Counted from the stretch's first letter, positions 43,037 to 54,011 are shown. The stretch is 64,000 bases of DNA from Allofrancisella guangzhouensis (GCF_000815225.1 NZ_CP010427.1:1594483-1658482), one strand, 5' to 3'. Notes: generated by a model from the sequence alone, not told the origin. Numbers and translations are program-made.

Positions 43037-44689
43037 TTAAACATATACAGAGAGATCTATTGTAATGGTATTCATATGCTGACCACCATATAATTTCTGA
43101 TATGCGTACTCTGGACCAAATAGTACATTATCATCAAAATAAGCTCTCTGAGCAGAAACAATAAATTGGTTTTGGATACCTGACTTTGCTCGTCCAAAAC
43201 TAATAGGTGAAGAGGCTATAGCCATAGGTATATCTGCAGCATTATATGATTGGCCATATGATGCACCAAAGTTAGTATTTCTACCTAGAAGTTCTAATGA
43301 GTAGTTAAGAGCTGTATACCAAGCACCTGCTAAAACGTTATTACCAGAGCCATTAAAATTTTCTGCATTAGTAGTAGTTGCCCAACCAGCTTGAATCTGC
43401 CAGAACCCGCCTAACATAACGTAACCTAAGTTAGCATCAAGGTTAAATGCACCTATGGTAGCATTCTTATTATTAGATGTAGGACTTTCTAAAAACGTTG
43501 AAAGAGCACTATTACCTGCACCTGCCATATTAAATACATACCCAACGTTAAAACCAGCTGCTAAGTTTTCTGATAAACTATCAGCATAAAACAAACCAGT
43601 AGAGAAGTTAGCGCGTCTATCATCGGAACCAAATACAGCTACGTTGGCATTAATAGTATCAGACTTATAATTAAGAGATACGTTAGTGACCTGACCTGGA
43701 GATAAAAAACTCTTGATAATACCATTTGTTAATGTACCACCACCACCATAAGAACCAACCGATAGCTTATTTCTACCTGCAGTCACAAAGAAAGGTGAAG
43801 TATCTAAATTACCAAATATTACAAATGCATTACCTAAATCAAAACCACCTGACTCATTAGTATCAAAATCAAACTGCGCCGTAACATAATGACCTAGATT
43901 TGATAAGAAATATAAGTTTGCAGCTGTTAGATAAATATTTTGACCATTACTTTGGAATATATCGCCATTATTTTTTGTAATTTGACTACCAAAAAATACC
44001 TGTGCATCAGTCTCTAAAAAGCCACCAAAAAAGACTGAATAATCATCAAATTTACTCCTTTGACCCATTAACGTAGAAGCAAAAAGGTTTGAAGATATCA
44101 TTCCTATTGGAATACTGTTGTTACCTGAATATGAGCCTAAAAAGGCTATTTGACCTTGGGTTGTAATTGGAGGTGCTCCACCCACATCAATACCGCCACT
44201 CTTATTAAATACACCACCAAGAGATTGATCTCCTAGATTTACAATAGTGTGATCTGGACTAATATTTTCTAAAATATCTGAAGTGTCGTTATCAATAAGA
44301 GATCCTTTTAAAGAAGCATTCGGATTTGCTCTTACAACACCTCTAGCATCATCAACCCTAGAGCTATAAGTTGTAAACTGAGACTCGCCATTGGAAGTAT
44401 TTTTAAAATTTGTCTGTTGTGTTTTTAATTGTTGTAATTGACCCTGTAACTGCTGAACTTGTTGTTGTAATTGTAACAATAGCTTTCTCTCGTCCATGTT
44501 TGTAATACTAGTACTAGTAGAATTACTTCTAGATGATTTATCATCGATATCTTGTTCACCAATACTTGTAGCACCCAATGGCCCACCTTGCGAAACAACC
44601 TCCGGAGAGTTTCCTTCAGAGTAACCAAAGCTCAAACCAGATAAGACGCTACCAATAATAAAACAAGATTTCCTTAATCTTTTACACAT
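43037..44689 (-). CDS. LbtU/FslE-family siderophore porin
   Basis: A 550-residue outer membrane protein. A signal peptide (KRLRKSCFIIGSVLSGLSFG) is followed by a serine/threonine-rich stretch, a glutamine-rich coiled coil near residues 69-93 (LLQLQQQVQQLQGQLQQL) and then a barrel beginning near TTQGQIAFLGSYSGNNSIPIG. It ends in MNTITIDLSVYV, a typical barrel terminus. In Francisella this family (FslE, FupA, FupB) moves ferric siderophore or ferrous iron. The adjoining gene is a shorter paralogue on the same strand, so the pair arose by duplication. A Fur box was not identified. Confidence 0.85.
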   Translation of the reverse strand: MCKRLRKSCFIIGSVLSGLSFGYSEGNSPEVVSQGGPLGATSIGEQDIDDKSSRSNSTSTSITNMDERKLLLQLQQQVQQLQGQLQQLKTQQTNFKNTSNGESQFTTYSSRVDDARGVVRANPNASLKGSLIDNDTSDILENISPDHTIVNLGDQSLGGVFNKSGGIDVGGAPPITTQGQIAFLGSYSGNNSIPIGMISSNLFASTLMGQRSKFDDYSVFFGGFLETDAQVFFGSQITKNNGDIFQSNGQNIYLTAANLYFLSNLGHYVTAQFDFDTNESGGFDLGNAFVIFGNLDTSPFFVTAGRNKLSVGSYGGGGTLTNGIIKSFLSPGQVTNVSLNYKSDTINANVAVFGSDDRRANFSTGLFYADSLSENLAAGFNVGYVFNMAGAGNSALSTFLESPTSNNKNATIGAFNLDANLGYVMLGGFWQIQAGWATTTNAENFNGSGNNVLAGAWYTALNYSLELLGRNTNFGASYGQSYNAADIPMAIASSPISFGRAKSGIQNQFIVSAQRAYFDDNVLFGPEYAYQKLYGGQHMNTITIDLSVYV

Positions 44690-44855
44690 TAAAAACTCCG
44701 GATAAGCTAATCAAAAACACACATGATTTTTTGATTTTACCAACTAAGAACAACATTTTCAATAAATAAGCAATATAAATTTCAACGACAAAGAAATTAT
44801 TTCTATTTTACCACAAAAGTAAGTTTAGAGTTAAAAAAACTACAGTTTTAATTAC

Positions 44856-46664
44856 TTATATTGGCATATAAGGTGCATACGTTGGTGTCCAAGAAGAGAG
44901 GTTTATTAATCTGTCTATTTCTTGATCTAGCTCTATATCGGTTAAATCTTCTAGATCTATATCTACTTCATGGACTCTCTCAACTATAGCTTGCTTAACT
45001 ACAGCTCTTGTAATTTCTCTAGTTACCTCAACTAAGTCTGTAATTTTTGCTAACAACGGTTGTGTAATATCCTCATTAATAACCATAGGAGATAGCTCAC
45101 TCAACCTATAACAAGCTGCTCTAATCATCCCATTAGTTAAAACTTTAGCATGTACAGCAACACATCCTAATCCCAATCCTGGAAAAATAAAAGCATTATT
45201 ACCTTGTGATATACGATATTTTTTACCATTATACTCAACATCTGAGAATGGGCTACCTGTAGCTATTAGAGCCTTACCGTCACTCCATTTAATAATATCC
45301 TCAGGCAAGGCTTCACATAATGAAGTAGGATTAGACAGTGGCATGATAATAGGATAATTATTATGCTTAGCCATCGCTTTTACTATTTCTTCAGTAAATG
45401 AGCCAGGCTGACCAGATGTACCTATTAAAACATCAGCCTTAGTATTTTTTACAGCTTCTTCTAGTGTAATATTGCTTATATCAACAACCTTCCACTTACT
45501 AATTTCTTTTGATAGTTTCATAAATGGTTTTTGCTCAGGAGTAACTCGTTTTGCTTTTAGTTTGTCAGTTACCAATCCATACCTATCAACCAAATAAATA
45601 TTTTGCCTTGCCCTCTCAATAGAGACTTTGGCTCTATCTGCTATGATATCAGCAAGCTGCCTAGCTATACCACAGCCTGCGCTACCTGCACCAAAAACTA
45701 CTACTTTAATATCACAAATACCACTTATAGCTTCCTCTGCTGTTAGCTCACCTGCATTAATTCTGATAGAATTTGCAGTCTTAACACCAGCTATACAATT
45801 AGCGGCTGCAACAATACCCGTACCCTCTATATCATCATTAAATGTACATAATCTGTCTTTATATTTCTCAATAATGCGTGTAGCGTTGTCTCTACCAATA
45901 TCTTCCCAATGTAAGAAAACATTAGGAAATCTACTCTTAACTTGAGTTACAAACTCTTCAATAAACTCATCATAAGTTTCTCCTGACACCCTAGGCAAAC
46001 GCATACCTAAATATCCTGGAGCACTTAGTAACTCATCATTGTTAGTGCCCATATCAAGCTGGACAGGTAAAACCCGAGCTGGATCAATACCACTAGCTGC
46101 AATGTACACCATGATTTTGCCTATGCTGATATTCATACCGCCTATACCTTGGTCGCCTATACCAAGAACAGCCTCTCCATCCGTAACTAGCACTAAATCG
46201 ATACTGTTATAATCATATCTTTCTAGAATTTTACCAATATGCTTTTTATGATTAATTGAAATAAATAGACCGCTTTGCTTTCTAAACTGACTACTATATT
46301 TTTGTACAGCTTCACCAACAGTTGGCGTGTATATTATTGGCATTATTTCTTCTAAATTTTCACGCACAAAATGGTAAAAAAGAGTAACATTAAAATCATG
46401 TAATCTATTAAGAAAAACGTATTTTTCTAGTGAATTAGGCTTAAGGTCAAGTTGCCTTCTAACCCTAAGAGCTTGCTCTTCCAAACTTTCTACTTTTTCT
46501 GGCAAATATCCCACTAAATCAAAAACTATTCTTTCCTCTTGGCTAAAAGCTACATCCTTATTCAAAACACGATTGTTTAATAACTTTCTACCCGTAAGAT
46601 TTGTTTCAATTGCAAAAACTTTTCCAGTTTTATTTCTTAATTTTCTTATTCTTTTCTTTTCCAT
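44856..46664 (-). CDS. maeA: NAD-dependent malic enzyme
   Basis: A 602-residue malic enzyme of the large (SfcA/MaeA) type. FNRTL-like N-terminal ENLEEIMPIIYTPTVGEAVQKYS, LVTDGEAVLGIGDQGIGGMNISIGK near residue 158 and the metal-binding EDIGRDNATR/FNDDIEGTG near 260-280 are followed by the Rossmann motif VVFGAGSAGCGIA near 320. It makes pyruvate, CO2 and NADH from malate, linking the TCA cycle to gluconeogenic intermediates. It is monocistronic here, divergent from ribF. Confidence 0.95.
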   Translation of the reverse strand: MEKKRIRKLRNKTGKVFAIETNLTGRKLLNNRVLNKDVAFSQEERIVFDLVGYLPEKVESLEEQALRVRRQLDLKPNSLEKYVFLNRLHDFNVTLFYHFVRENLEEIMPIIYTPTVGEAVQKYSSQFRKQSGLFISINHKKHIGKILERYDYNSIDLVLVTDGEAVLGIGDQGIGGMNISIGKIMVYIAASGIDPARVLPVQLDMGTNNDELLSAPGYLGMRLPRVSGETYDEFIEEFVTQVKSRFPNVFLHWEDIGRDNATRIIEKYKDRLCTFNDDIEGTGIVAAANCIAGVKTANSIRINAGELTAEEAISGICDIKVVVFGAGSAGCGIARQLADIIADRAKVSIERARQNIYLVDRYGLVTDKLKAKRVTPEQKPFMKLSKEISKWKVVDISNITLEEAVKNTKADVLIGTSGQPGSFTEEIVKAMAKHNNYPIIMPLSNPTSLCEALPEDIIKWSDGKALIATGSPFSDVEYNGKKYRISQGNNAFIFPGLGLGCVAVHAKVLTNGMIRAACYRLSELSPMVINEDITQPLLAKITDLVEVTREITRAVVKQAIVERVHEVDIDLEDLTDIELDQEIDRLINLSSWTPTYAPYMPI

Positions 46665-46819
46665 GACTAGCCAAAGGTTAAATTGTACAAAACTCTATTA
46701 AAACTAATAATCTTTTATAACTGATAAGTATCTAACAGCAGTTGCTTTTTTTCAACAAAAAATGAATACTATAATGCTATTAAATTGTGTTTTTTCCTAA
46801 CGTTAGATAAAATTTTATA

Positions 46820-47740
46820 ATGAATATAACAACTCACCTAAACAAATTCACTAGCACTAAAAATACAGCTATAGCAATTGGTGCTTTTGATGGTGTTCAT
46901 CTAGGACATCAGGCTGTGATAAATAAACTTCTTTCAATTTCATACTTAAGCAATTTGGTTCCTTATATTTTCTTTTTTGAACCTCTTCCTAAAGAGTTTT
47001 TTAGAAAAGATAAACCTCCCACTCGAATTTATGATCTTAGAAACAAAATTATAAATATCAATCACGCAGGGATAAAAAATATTATTTGTCAAAAGTTTGA
47101 TGAACGATTTGCTAATATTGATGCTAAAGAATTTGTCATTGAATATCTCATCAAAAAACTTAAAACTAAGCATATAATAGTCGGCGATGACTTTAGGTTT
47201 GGTAAAGATCGTAAAGGGAATTATGAGCTTTTGGAGCAACTTTCAAAAAGCTATGATTTTCAAGTTGACAAAATATCTACTCTAAACCTAAATAATCAAC
47301 GTGTTAGTAGTAGCCAAATACGCACAGCCATTGAAAAACACCATCTTAAAGATGCTGAAGAGCTATTAGGAAAACGCATAAGTATAAACTCACGAGTTAT
47401 TCATGGACAAAAAAATGGTAGAAAAATAGGTTTTCATACTACAAACCAAAGATTACTTAAAAATTCCGTGTTAAAAGGAGTTTATTTAACTAAAATATAT
47501 ATTGATGATGAAATTTTTTATGGCGTCTCTAACGCTGGAACCAGACCAACCATTGATGGCAAAAACAACCTTTTAGAAACTCACATTTTTGATTTTAATA
47601 AAGAAATCTATAAAAAACATATAACTGTAGAAGTACTTAAGTTTATTCGTGCTGAAAAGAAGTTTAACTCCTTTGATGAGCTAAAAGATCAAATAACCAA
47701 AGATATACAAACAGCAAAAAGATTGATAAGTACATCATAG
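46820..47740 (+). CDS. ribF: bifunctional riboflavin kinase/FAD synthetase
   Basis: A 306-residue RibF. The N-terminal nucleotidyltransferase domain has IAIGAFDGVHLGHQAV near residue 18 and VGDDFRFGKDRKGN near 121; the C-terminal kinase domain has the GRKIGFHTTN and SNAGTRPTIDG blocks near 195 and 234. It makes FMN and FAD from riboflavin and ATP. It precedes ileS and lspA on the same strand, the common gammaproteobacterial order. Confidence 0.96.
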   Translation: MNITTHLNKFTSTKNTAIAIGAFDGVHLGHQAVINKLLSISYLSNLVPYIFFFEPLPKEFFRKDKPPTRIYDLRNKIININHAGIKNIICQKFDERFANIDAKEFVIEYLIKKLKTKHIIVGDDFRFGKDRKGNYELLEQLSKSYDFQVDKISTLNLNNQRVSSSQIRTAIEKHHLKDAEELLGKRISINSRVIHGQKNGRKIGFHTTNQRLLKNSVLKGVYLTKIYIDDEIFYGVSNAGTRPTIDGKNNLLETHIFDFNKEIYKKHITVEVLKFIRAEKKFNSFDELKDQITKDIQTAKRLISTS

Positions 47741-47840
47741 ACTATTAACATAAATAGTTTTGTACTCTATAATTTATATTTAAATAGTTTGATTCCGTTA
47801 AACTTTAAATTAATCATATACCAAATACTAAGGAATTCAC

Positions 47841-50648
47841 ATGAGTGATTACAAAGACACTTTAAACCTTCCTAAAACCTCTTTTTCTATGAAAGGTAAC
47901 CTTGCAAACAAAGAACCTATGATCCTTAACAAATGGGAAAAGCAAGACATATATAAAAAAATCCGTGATCATTTTGCAGGTAGAAATAAATTTATACTTC
48001 ATGATGGACCTCCTTACGCTAATGGAAATATACACGTCGGTCATGCTGTTAATAAAATTCTTAAAGATATTATAATAAAATCAAAAACCCTTAGTGGTTA
48101 TGATGCTCCATATATCCCAACTTGGGACTGTCATGGTCTACCGATAGAGCTGCAAGTTGAAAAAAAATATGGTAAAGCTGGTCAAAAGATAGATGAAAAC
48201 TCCTTCAGGAAAGAATGTCGTAAATATGCAAAACAACAAGTAGAGCTACAAAAAAAAGATTTCAAAAGATTAGGCGTATTAGGAAACTGGGAAAGCCCTT
48301 ACCTAACAATGGACTTTGAATATGAGGCTAATATGATAAGAACTTTAGCCAAAATAATTAAAAATGGTCATCTAAGCAAGGGGTTTAAACCTGTACATTG
48401 GTGTACTGATTGTGGTTCAGCTTTAGCAGAAGCTGAAGTTGAGTATATGGACAAAGTCTCGCCAGCAATTGATGTAAAATTTAAAGTAAAAGATCATGAA
48501 AAGCTTGCTAAAGCATTTAAGCTAGAATACTTAAAAAATGAAGCTTTTGCTGTGATATGGACTACTACACCATGGACATTACCTGCCAACCAAGCTATTG
48601 CTGTGCATAATGATCTTAATTATAGTCTAGTAGAAACTGAAAATTTTTACATAATACTAGCTAGCAGTTTAGTTGAACAAACCTTAAAAAGGTACGCTAT
48701 AACAAGTGCTGAAGTTATTGCCACAACTACTGGAGATAAACTAACAGGTATATATGTTGAACATCCTTTTTATAGTCGTCATGTACCTATTTTACATGGT
48801 GATCATGTAACTGATATTAATGGTACCGGTATGGTTCATACTGCCCCTACCCACGGTGTTGAAGATTTTTCTATAGGTAAAAATCATAATCTGTCTATGG
48901 AATCTTTTGTAAAAGGTAATGGTTGTTATAGTGAAAATGCCAAACTTTTTGCTGGTGAATTTATTTTCAAAGCCAATAATAGGATAATAGAGCTTCTGGG
49001 TGAAAGAAAACGCCTAATGAACTTTGATAAAATAAAACATAGCTATCCTCACTGTTGGCGTCATAAGACTCCTTTAATGTTTAGAGCTACTCCTCAGTGG
49101 TTTATCAGCATGGAGAAACAAAATTTACGCAATAACGCAATGATTGCTATCAAGGATACCGTATGGATCCCTTCATGGGGTCAAAACCGTATAGAAGCTA
49201 TGGTAAAAGATAGACCAGACTGGTGTATTTCTCGCCAAAGAACATGGGGAGTACCATTACCGTTATTTATACATAAAGATACAGAAGAGCTACATCCAAA
49301 TACTGCTGAAATTCTTGAAAAAATAGCTCAAAAGATAGAAAAAGGCGGTATTGAGATTTGGTTTAATGCTGATGATAATGAATTTATAACAGAAACTAAT
49401 GAGTACAAGTCTGTAAAAGACACTCTCGATGTTTGGTTTGATTCAGGAGCATCTAGTATGTGTGTACTAGATAAAGATCCTCAATTAAATTACCCTGCTG
49501 ACCTATATTTAGAAGGGTCAGACCAACATCGTGGTTGGTTTCAAACCTCTCTACTTGTAGGGTTGTCTACCAAAGGAGAAAAACCCTTTAAAGAAGTTCT
49601 AACTCATGGCTTTGTAGTTGACGAGCATGGTCGTAAAATGTCTAAATCCTTAGGGAATGTTACATCCCCCCAAGATATCTATAATACTTTAGGAGCCGAT
49701 ATCTTGCGCTTATGGGTTGCTTCTAGTGACTATAAAGGTGAAATGGCCGTATCAGATCAGATCCTTAAGAGAACAGCTGATATGTATCGTAGATTGCGTA
49801 ATACAGCAAGATTTTTATTATCAAACCTAACTGGTTTTGATCCTAAATCTGACATTATAGAGTTTAGTAAATTAGTTAAACTTGACCAGTGGGCTATAGC
49901 AAAAACAAAAGAGTTTCAAGATAAAATAATCAAAGCTTATGAAAGCTACCAAACGCATACCGTAACTCAGTTAATACATCATTTTTGCTCGATTGAAATG
50001 GGTAGTTTTTATCTTGACATTATCAAAGATAGGCAATACACAGCTAAAACTAATGGCCATCCACGCAAATCAGCACAAACTGCAATTTACCATATTGTAC
50101 ATGCATTAGTTAGGTGGATGGCTCCAATTTTATCATATACAGCTGATGAGATCTGGGAAGCTACTCCAAAGACTACTAGTCTACCGATACAGTTATGCGA
50201 GTGGTATACAGAATTAAAATCATTTTCTCCGACTGATGAGTTAAACCTAGATTTCTGGTCAAAAATTCAAGAAATACGTTCTGAAGTAAATAGAGTATTA
50301 GAGATTAAGAGAAATGAGGACCTTATCGGAGCTTCTTTAGAAGCAAAAATAACTCTTTATGCTGATAAACAGAGTTACGAGATTTTAGAAAAAATCAAAG
50401 GGGAGTTAAGGTTTTTACTAATCTCCTCTGAGGCTGAGTTAAAACCTATTAGTGAAAAACCTAATGATGTTATATCTTCAAATATACATGGATTACATAT
50501 TGATATCCAAAAACTAGAAGAACCAAAATGTCAAAGGTGCTGGCACCGTAGTTCTACAGTCGGTACAAACTCTGAGTATAAAGACATATGTAACCGCTGT
50601 ATAGAAAATATCTCTACTGAATTAGGAGAATCTCGCAAACATGCTTAG
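47841..50648 (+). CDS. ileS: isoleucyl-tRNA synthetase
   Basis: A 935-residue class I synthetase. PPYANGNIHVGHAVNKILKD near residue 57 carries HIGH, the CP1 editing domain follows (TTTPWTLPANQA, GTGMVHTAPTHGVED), and KMSKSLGNV lies near 602. The C-terminal zinc motif CQRCWHRSS...CNRC is present, typical of bacterial IleS. The AAGGA ribosome site is clear. The last eight bases overlap lspA. Confidence 0.99.
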   Translation: MSDYKDTLNLPKTSFSMKGNLANKEPMILNKWEKQDIYKKIRDHFAGRNKFILHDGPPYANGNIHVGHAVNKILKDIIIKSKTLSGYDAPYIPTWDCHGLPIELQVEKKYGKAGQKIDENSFRKECRKYAKQQVELQKKDFKRLGVLGNWESPYLTMDFEYEANMIRTLAKIIKNGHLSKGFKPVHWCTDCGSALAEAEVEYMDKVSPAIDVKFKVKDHEKLAKAFKLEYLKNEAFAVIWTTTPWTLPANQAIAVHNDLNYSLVETENFYIILASSLVEQTLKRYAITSAEVIATTTGDKLTGIYVEHPFYSRHVPILHGDHVTDINGTGMVHTAPTHGVEDFSIGKNHNLSMESFVKGNGCYSENAKLFAGEFIFKANNRIIELLGERKRLMNFDKIKHSYPHCWRHKTPLMFRATPQWFISMEKQNLRNNAMIAIKDTVWIPSWGQNRIEAMVKDRPDWCISRQRTWGVPLPLFIHKDTEELHPNTAEILEKIAQKIEKGGIEIWFNADDNEFITETNEYKSVKDTLDVWFDSGASSMCVLDKDPQLNYPADLYLEGSDQHRGWFQTSLLVGLSTKGEKPFKEVLTHGFVVDEHGRKMSKSLGNVTSPQDIYNTLGADILRLWVASSDYKGEMAVSDQILKRTADMYRRLRNTARFLLSNLTGFDPKSDIIEFSKLVKLDQWAIAKTKEFQDKIIKAYESYQTHTVTQLIHHFCSIEMGSFYLDIIKDRQYTAKTNGHPRKSAQTAIYHIVHALVRWMAPILSYTADEIWEATPKTTSLPIQLCEWYTELKSFSPTDELNLDFWSKIQEIRSEVNRVLEIKRNEDLIGASLEAKITLYADKQSYEILEKIKGELRFLLISSEAELKPISEKPNDVISSNIHGLHIDIQKLEEPKCQRCWHRSSTVGTNSEYKDICNRCIENISTELGESRKHA

Positions 50649-51120
50649 ATCTAAACTTAAATATTTTGGATTAGCTGTTATAATTATAGCTCTTGATTTA
50701 TATACCAAGTATTTAGCCAACATCAACTTAAATTTTGCTACTCCCGTTAAAGTAACAAGCTTTTTTAACTTAACTTTATTGTATAACTATGGAGCAGCAT
50801 TTAGTTTTTTAAGCAATAATCAGACTTCATGGCAATTAATAATGTTTTCTATAATTTCATTAATTGCTGCTGTCATACTAATCTACTTGATTATGAAACA
50901 ACCAATGCAAGATAAATTAATTCTAATCTCTTTCTCATTGATACTTGGTGGTGCGTTAGGGAATTTTTATGACCGGGCATTTAGAGGTTTTGTAATAGAC
51001 TTCTTAGATTTTCATATTAATAACTATCATTGGCCAGCTTTTAATATCGCTGATTCAGCAGTCACTTGTGGAGTTACATTGATAATCTTAAGGTCTTTTT
51101 CTAGGAAAACTAGGATTTAA
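50641..51120 (+). CDS. lspA: lipoprotein signal peptidase
   Basis: A 159-residue, four-helix aspartic peptidase of the inner membrane. FFNLTLLYNYGAAFSFL near residue 41, GGALGNFYDRAFRGFVIDFLDF with the first catalytic Asp region, and NIADSAVTCG with the second Asp near 135 are intact. It cleaves prolipoproteins, which would include LpnA and LpnB further along. Coupled to ileS. Confidence 0.97.
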   Translation: MLRSKLKYFGLAVIIIALDLYTKYLANINLNFATPVKVTSFFNLTLLYNYGAAFSFLSNNQTSWQLIMFSIISLIAAVILIYLIMKQPMQDKLILISFSLILGGALGNFYDRAFRGFVIDFLDFHINNYHWPAFNIADSAVTCGVTLIILRSFSRKTRI

Positions 51121-51179
51121 TTACTGAAATACAACTACATATAAAGAATTTGCTAAATTAGCAAATATAAACTTTTATC

Positions 51180-51647
51180 TTATAGTGTTCTTTTATAATC
51201 ATTATAAAATTTACGTGCCAGAAAATTATTATCACCATAGACTATACTGTATTTAGTTTGCTTAGCTCGAGAATTCTGTTCCATCAAGATACCAACATAA
51301 TGCACGTCTGGCATAGGTTTACTAACCTCTGCTATAATTGTAGCTGTTGCTGGCAATTTTTCATCAACAACTATAGTATATCCCTCATGTTTAAGGTAAC
51401 CCACTAACTTACTATACCTGTCATCAAAACCTTCTCCATCTAAGCTAATTACTTGATCTGGGTAATTTGCAACTAGAAATCGCATTCCTTCAACTGTATT
51501 TGTATATTTATCAAAATTAATTTCTTTAATGTTTTGGTCTCTAGTTAATCTATTATAATGATCTATATTATCCTGAATATCTTCTTTAACCGTACAAGAA
51601 CTAATAACTAAAACCCCAAAACTTATAAAAAACATTTCTTTTAACAT
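51180..51647 (-). CDS. putative lipoprotein, unknown function
   Basis: A 155-residue protein beginning with a lipoprotein signal, MFFISFGVLVISSC, whose lipobox is ISSC. The mature part includes VANYPDQVISLDGEGFDDRYSKLVGYLKHEGYTIVV, perhaps one alpha/beta domain, and ends in a basic NDYKRTL. I do not recognise the family. Convergent with lspA and divergent from rlmE. Confidence 0.75.
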   Translation of the reverse strand: MLKEMFFISFGVLVISSCTVKEDIQDNIDHYNRLTRDQNIKEINFDKYTNTVEGMRFLVANYPDQVISLDGEGFDDRYSKLVGYLKHEGYTIVVDEKLPATATIIAEVSKPMPDVHYVGILMEQNSRAKQTKYSIVYGDNNFLARKFYNDYKRTL

Positions 51648-51800
51648 CTATAAACCTACAAAATGGTCTGGCATATATAATTATTATATCCAAAAGATAT
51701 AAGTTTATAAATTCATATCAATCCCAAAATAAACAATGGGGGTTTATTTCAAGCCTAAAGATTCATACAATATAACAAACTTTCTAATAAATACAAAAAA

Positions 51801-52421
51801 ATGGTTAAAACAGCTAGCAGTAAACGCTGGGTACAAGAGCATAATTCAGATTACTACGTTATTCAAGCAAACAAACTAGGCTATCGTAGTAGAGCAAGCT
51901 TTAAAATAATTGAGATCCAAGAAAAATATAAAATATTTAGACAGAATATGTTTGTTATAGACCTAGGTGCTGCTCCAGGTGGTTGGTCTGAACAAATAAT
52001 TAAGTATATTAGTCCCAATGGAAAGCTCATTGCCCTAGACTTACTTGAAATGGCACCTATTGTAGGCGTTGATTTTATTCAGGGTGATTTCACAAGTGAT
52101 GAAACCTATGAGAAACTAAATAACCTAATTGGCCAAAACAAAATAGACTGTATAGCTTCTGATATGTCCCCAAATATAAGCGGCAATAAAACTTCTGATC
52201 AGGCTAGATCAATATTTTTACTAGAGCTAGCTCTAGATTTTACAATACATAATCTTAAAAAAGATGGAAGCTTCGTAGCTAAAATTTTTCAGGGTGAAGG
52301 CGCTGATGAGTATATAAAGGTAGTTAAAAACTATTTTACCAAAGTTACTCAATTTAAACCTAAATCATCACGACCAAGATCTAGAGAATTTTACATTATC
52401 GCCCTAGGATTTAAAGCTTAA
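51801..52421 (+). CDS. rlmE: 23S rRNA 2'-O-ribose U2552 methyltransferase
   Basis: A 206-residue FtsJ/Rlm[19 protein letters not shown] contains the catalytic Lys region, SAM motif I is [15 protein letters not shown] near residue 51, and [14 protein letters not shown] near 115 carries the catalytic Asp; [16 protein letters not shown] closes. It modifies the ribosomal A loop late in 50S assembly. Its end slightly overlaps the convergent SGNH gene. Confidence 0.96.
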   Translation: MVKTASSKRWVQEHNSDYYVIQANKLGYRSRASFKIIEIQEKYKIFRQNMFVIDLGAAPGGWSEQIIKYISPNGKLIALDLLEMAPIVGVDFIQGDFTSDETYEKLNNLIGQNKIDCIASDMSPNISGNKTSDQARSIFLLELALDFTIHNLKKDGSFVAKIFQGEGADEYIKVVKNYFTKVTQFKPKSSRPRSREFYIIALGFKA

Positions 52422-53299
52422 ATATTATGCTTCCAAAGCTCAAACATTCTCTTAGCTATCACTTCATGACCTTTTGTTGTAGGATGACAATAATCCCAGC
52501 ATAAAAACTTATCTGGATCATTTATTAATTCTATCTCATACTGGATATTACCGAGAGAATCTGCTCCCCCATAACTATCTACACAAATATCTGTAACATT
52601 TTCAAAACCATAATCAGCAGGATTATTAATACAATCGTTCAGCAAAGTGTAAAAATCAAAAAGCTTTATATTTACGTTAGGAAACAAAATCTGTAGATCA
52701 TTTATACAATTTTTAAGTAAATTATTTTGCAAGTTAATATTTAACTGCAGGTATGATCTAAAAAACTTGCCAACCCAATTAGATAAGTAATTTTTATAAG
52801 CTGGTGCTTTAGTTACATCTGGAATGTTCCAAACTATAATATTGCTAGCACCCATCTTAATAATTTTTCTAACTATTTTCTTAAGGTCTCTAGCAACTCT
52901 AAGCTTAGCTGTAAGATTTATATAAGGTATTTCGTTATAAATAGTAAACATAAAATTATTAGCTCCACCATTTACAATTACAAGATCATCTTTAGAAAAC
53001 CTACCCTCTTCATTTTCAAATCTTACTAACTGTTCTGATACAGCAAAAGAATGATACTTTAATAAAGATGAAGGATTTTTACCATGAGTCAAGGCTCCGC
53101 CTATAGCGTAACTTTTATGCTCAATGGTACTCGCATTCTGATCTTTAGCAACATACTGCGCTAAATATTCAGTAGATATTATACCATTAGAAAACCTACC
53201 TTGATAATATGGTTCTCCCGGTACATCTAATGTTTTTATAATATTTCCTGCATCTAATAAACTATCACCAAATGCAACTAAACGTTTAATCTGCATCAT
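52418..53299 (-). CDS. SGNH/GDSL-family lipase/esterase
   Basis: A 293-residue GDSL hydrolase. Block [15 protein letters not shown] holds the nucleophile Ser near residue 13, block III is [10 protein letters not shown] near 108, and block [15 protein letters not shown] near 277 gives the Asp-His pair. There is no signal peptide, unlike secreted thermolabile-hemolysin relatives it otherwise resembles. Last gene of the par operon, sharing one base with the amidotransferase stop. Confidence 0.85.
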   Translation of the reverse strand: MMQIKRLVAFGDSLLDAGNIIKTLDVPGEPYYQGRFSNGIISTEYLAQYVAKDQNASTIEHKSYAIGGALTHGKNPSSLLKYHSFAVSEQLVRFENEEGRFSKDDLVIVNGGANNFMFTIYNEIPYINLTAKLRVARDLKKIVRKIIKMGASNIIVWNIPDVTKAPAYKNYLSNWVGKFFRSYLQLNINLQNNLLKNCINDLQILFPNVNIKLFDFYTLLNDCINNPADYGFENVTDICVDSYGGADSLGNIQYEIELINDPDKFLCWDYCHPTTKGHEVIAKRMFELWKHNI

Positions 53300-54006
53300 T
53301 AATCCTTAAATTCAAAAAAATTTGCCATCCAATGGCCTATCACCAAACTGTTATCTCTTATTCTCAAACTCTCTAGAGCATGCTGAAATTCGCTTTTAAT
53401 CTCATCTTGATACTCTTTTATCAAGGCATAATTATGAGCTTTTAACATCTCAGGATGAGCTTGGATACCAAGTATTTGATTGCCAATACAAAACATCTGT
53501 ATCTGACAATAATCACTAGTTCCTATAAGCTCAGCGCCGCTTGGAAGCTCAACTATCATATCTTGATGATAAAACAATAAACTCAAATAGTAATGAAATG
53601 GATCCATCCAGGATTTTTTTACTAAAACTTCTACATTTTTCACCCCAACAGAAAAACCCTTAGCAGCTCGCTCAACCCTGCCTCCTAGAGCTTGTGCCAA
53701 AACCTGATGACCAAAACAAATTCCTATTATTTTTTTACCACCATTATATAATTTAACTATAGTTGATTTCAGCTCAGATATCCATGGTAAATCATCAAAT
53801 GCAGTAGCTTTACTACCAGTTATAATAAAACCATCATAGATACTAAAATTTACTGGATAATACTGCTCTGTTACATCAAAAATATCAAAGTCTACTATCA
53901 AAGATAACTTAAAAAACAAATTTGCAAACATCTCTGGGTAGTTACCACCAGCCATTTTACGGCGATGTTCTGGGATATGATCTGTTTGTAATATAGCTAT
54001 CTTCAT
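53299..54006 (-). CDS. class I glutamine amidotransferase, stand-alone
   Basis: A 235-residue GATase domain. GICFGHQVLAQALGG carries the nucleophile Cys near residue 97, and QAHPEM the His-Glu pair near 183. Lone GMP-synthase-like GATases of this kind often hydrolyse gamma-glutamyl bonds or other amides, and the substrate is unknown. It lies five bases after parB and is coupled to the SGNH gene. Confidence 0.88.
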   Translation of the reverse strand: MKIAILQTDHIPEHRRKMAGGNYPEMFANLFFKLSLIVDFDIFDVTEQYYPVNFSIYDGFIITGSKATAFDDLPWISELKSTIVKLYNGGKKIIGICFGHQVLAQALGGRVERAAKGFSVGVKNVEVLVKKSWMDPFHYYLSLLFYHQDMIVELPSGAELIGTSDYCQIQMFCIGNQILGIQAHPEMLKAHNYALIKEYQDEIKSEFQHALESLRIRDNSLVIGHWMANFFEFKD

Positions 54007-54011
54007 AAATT

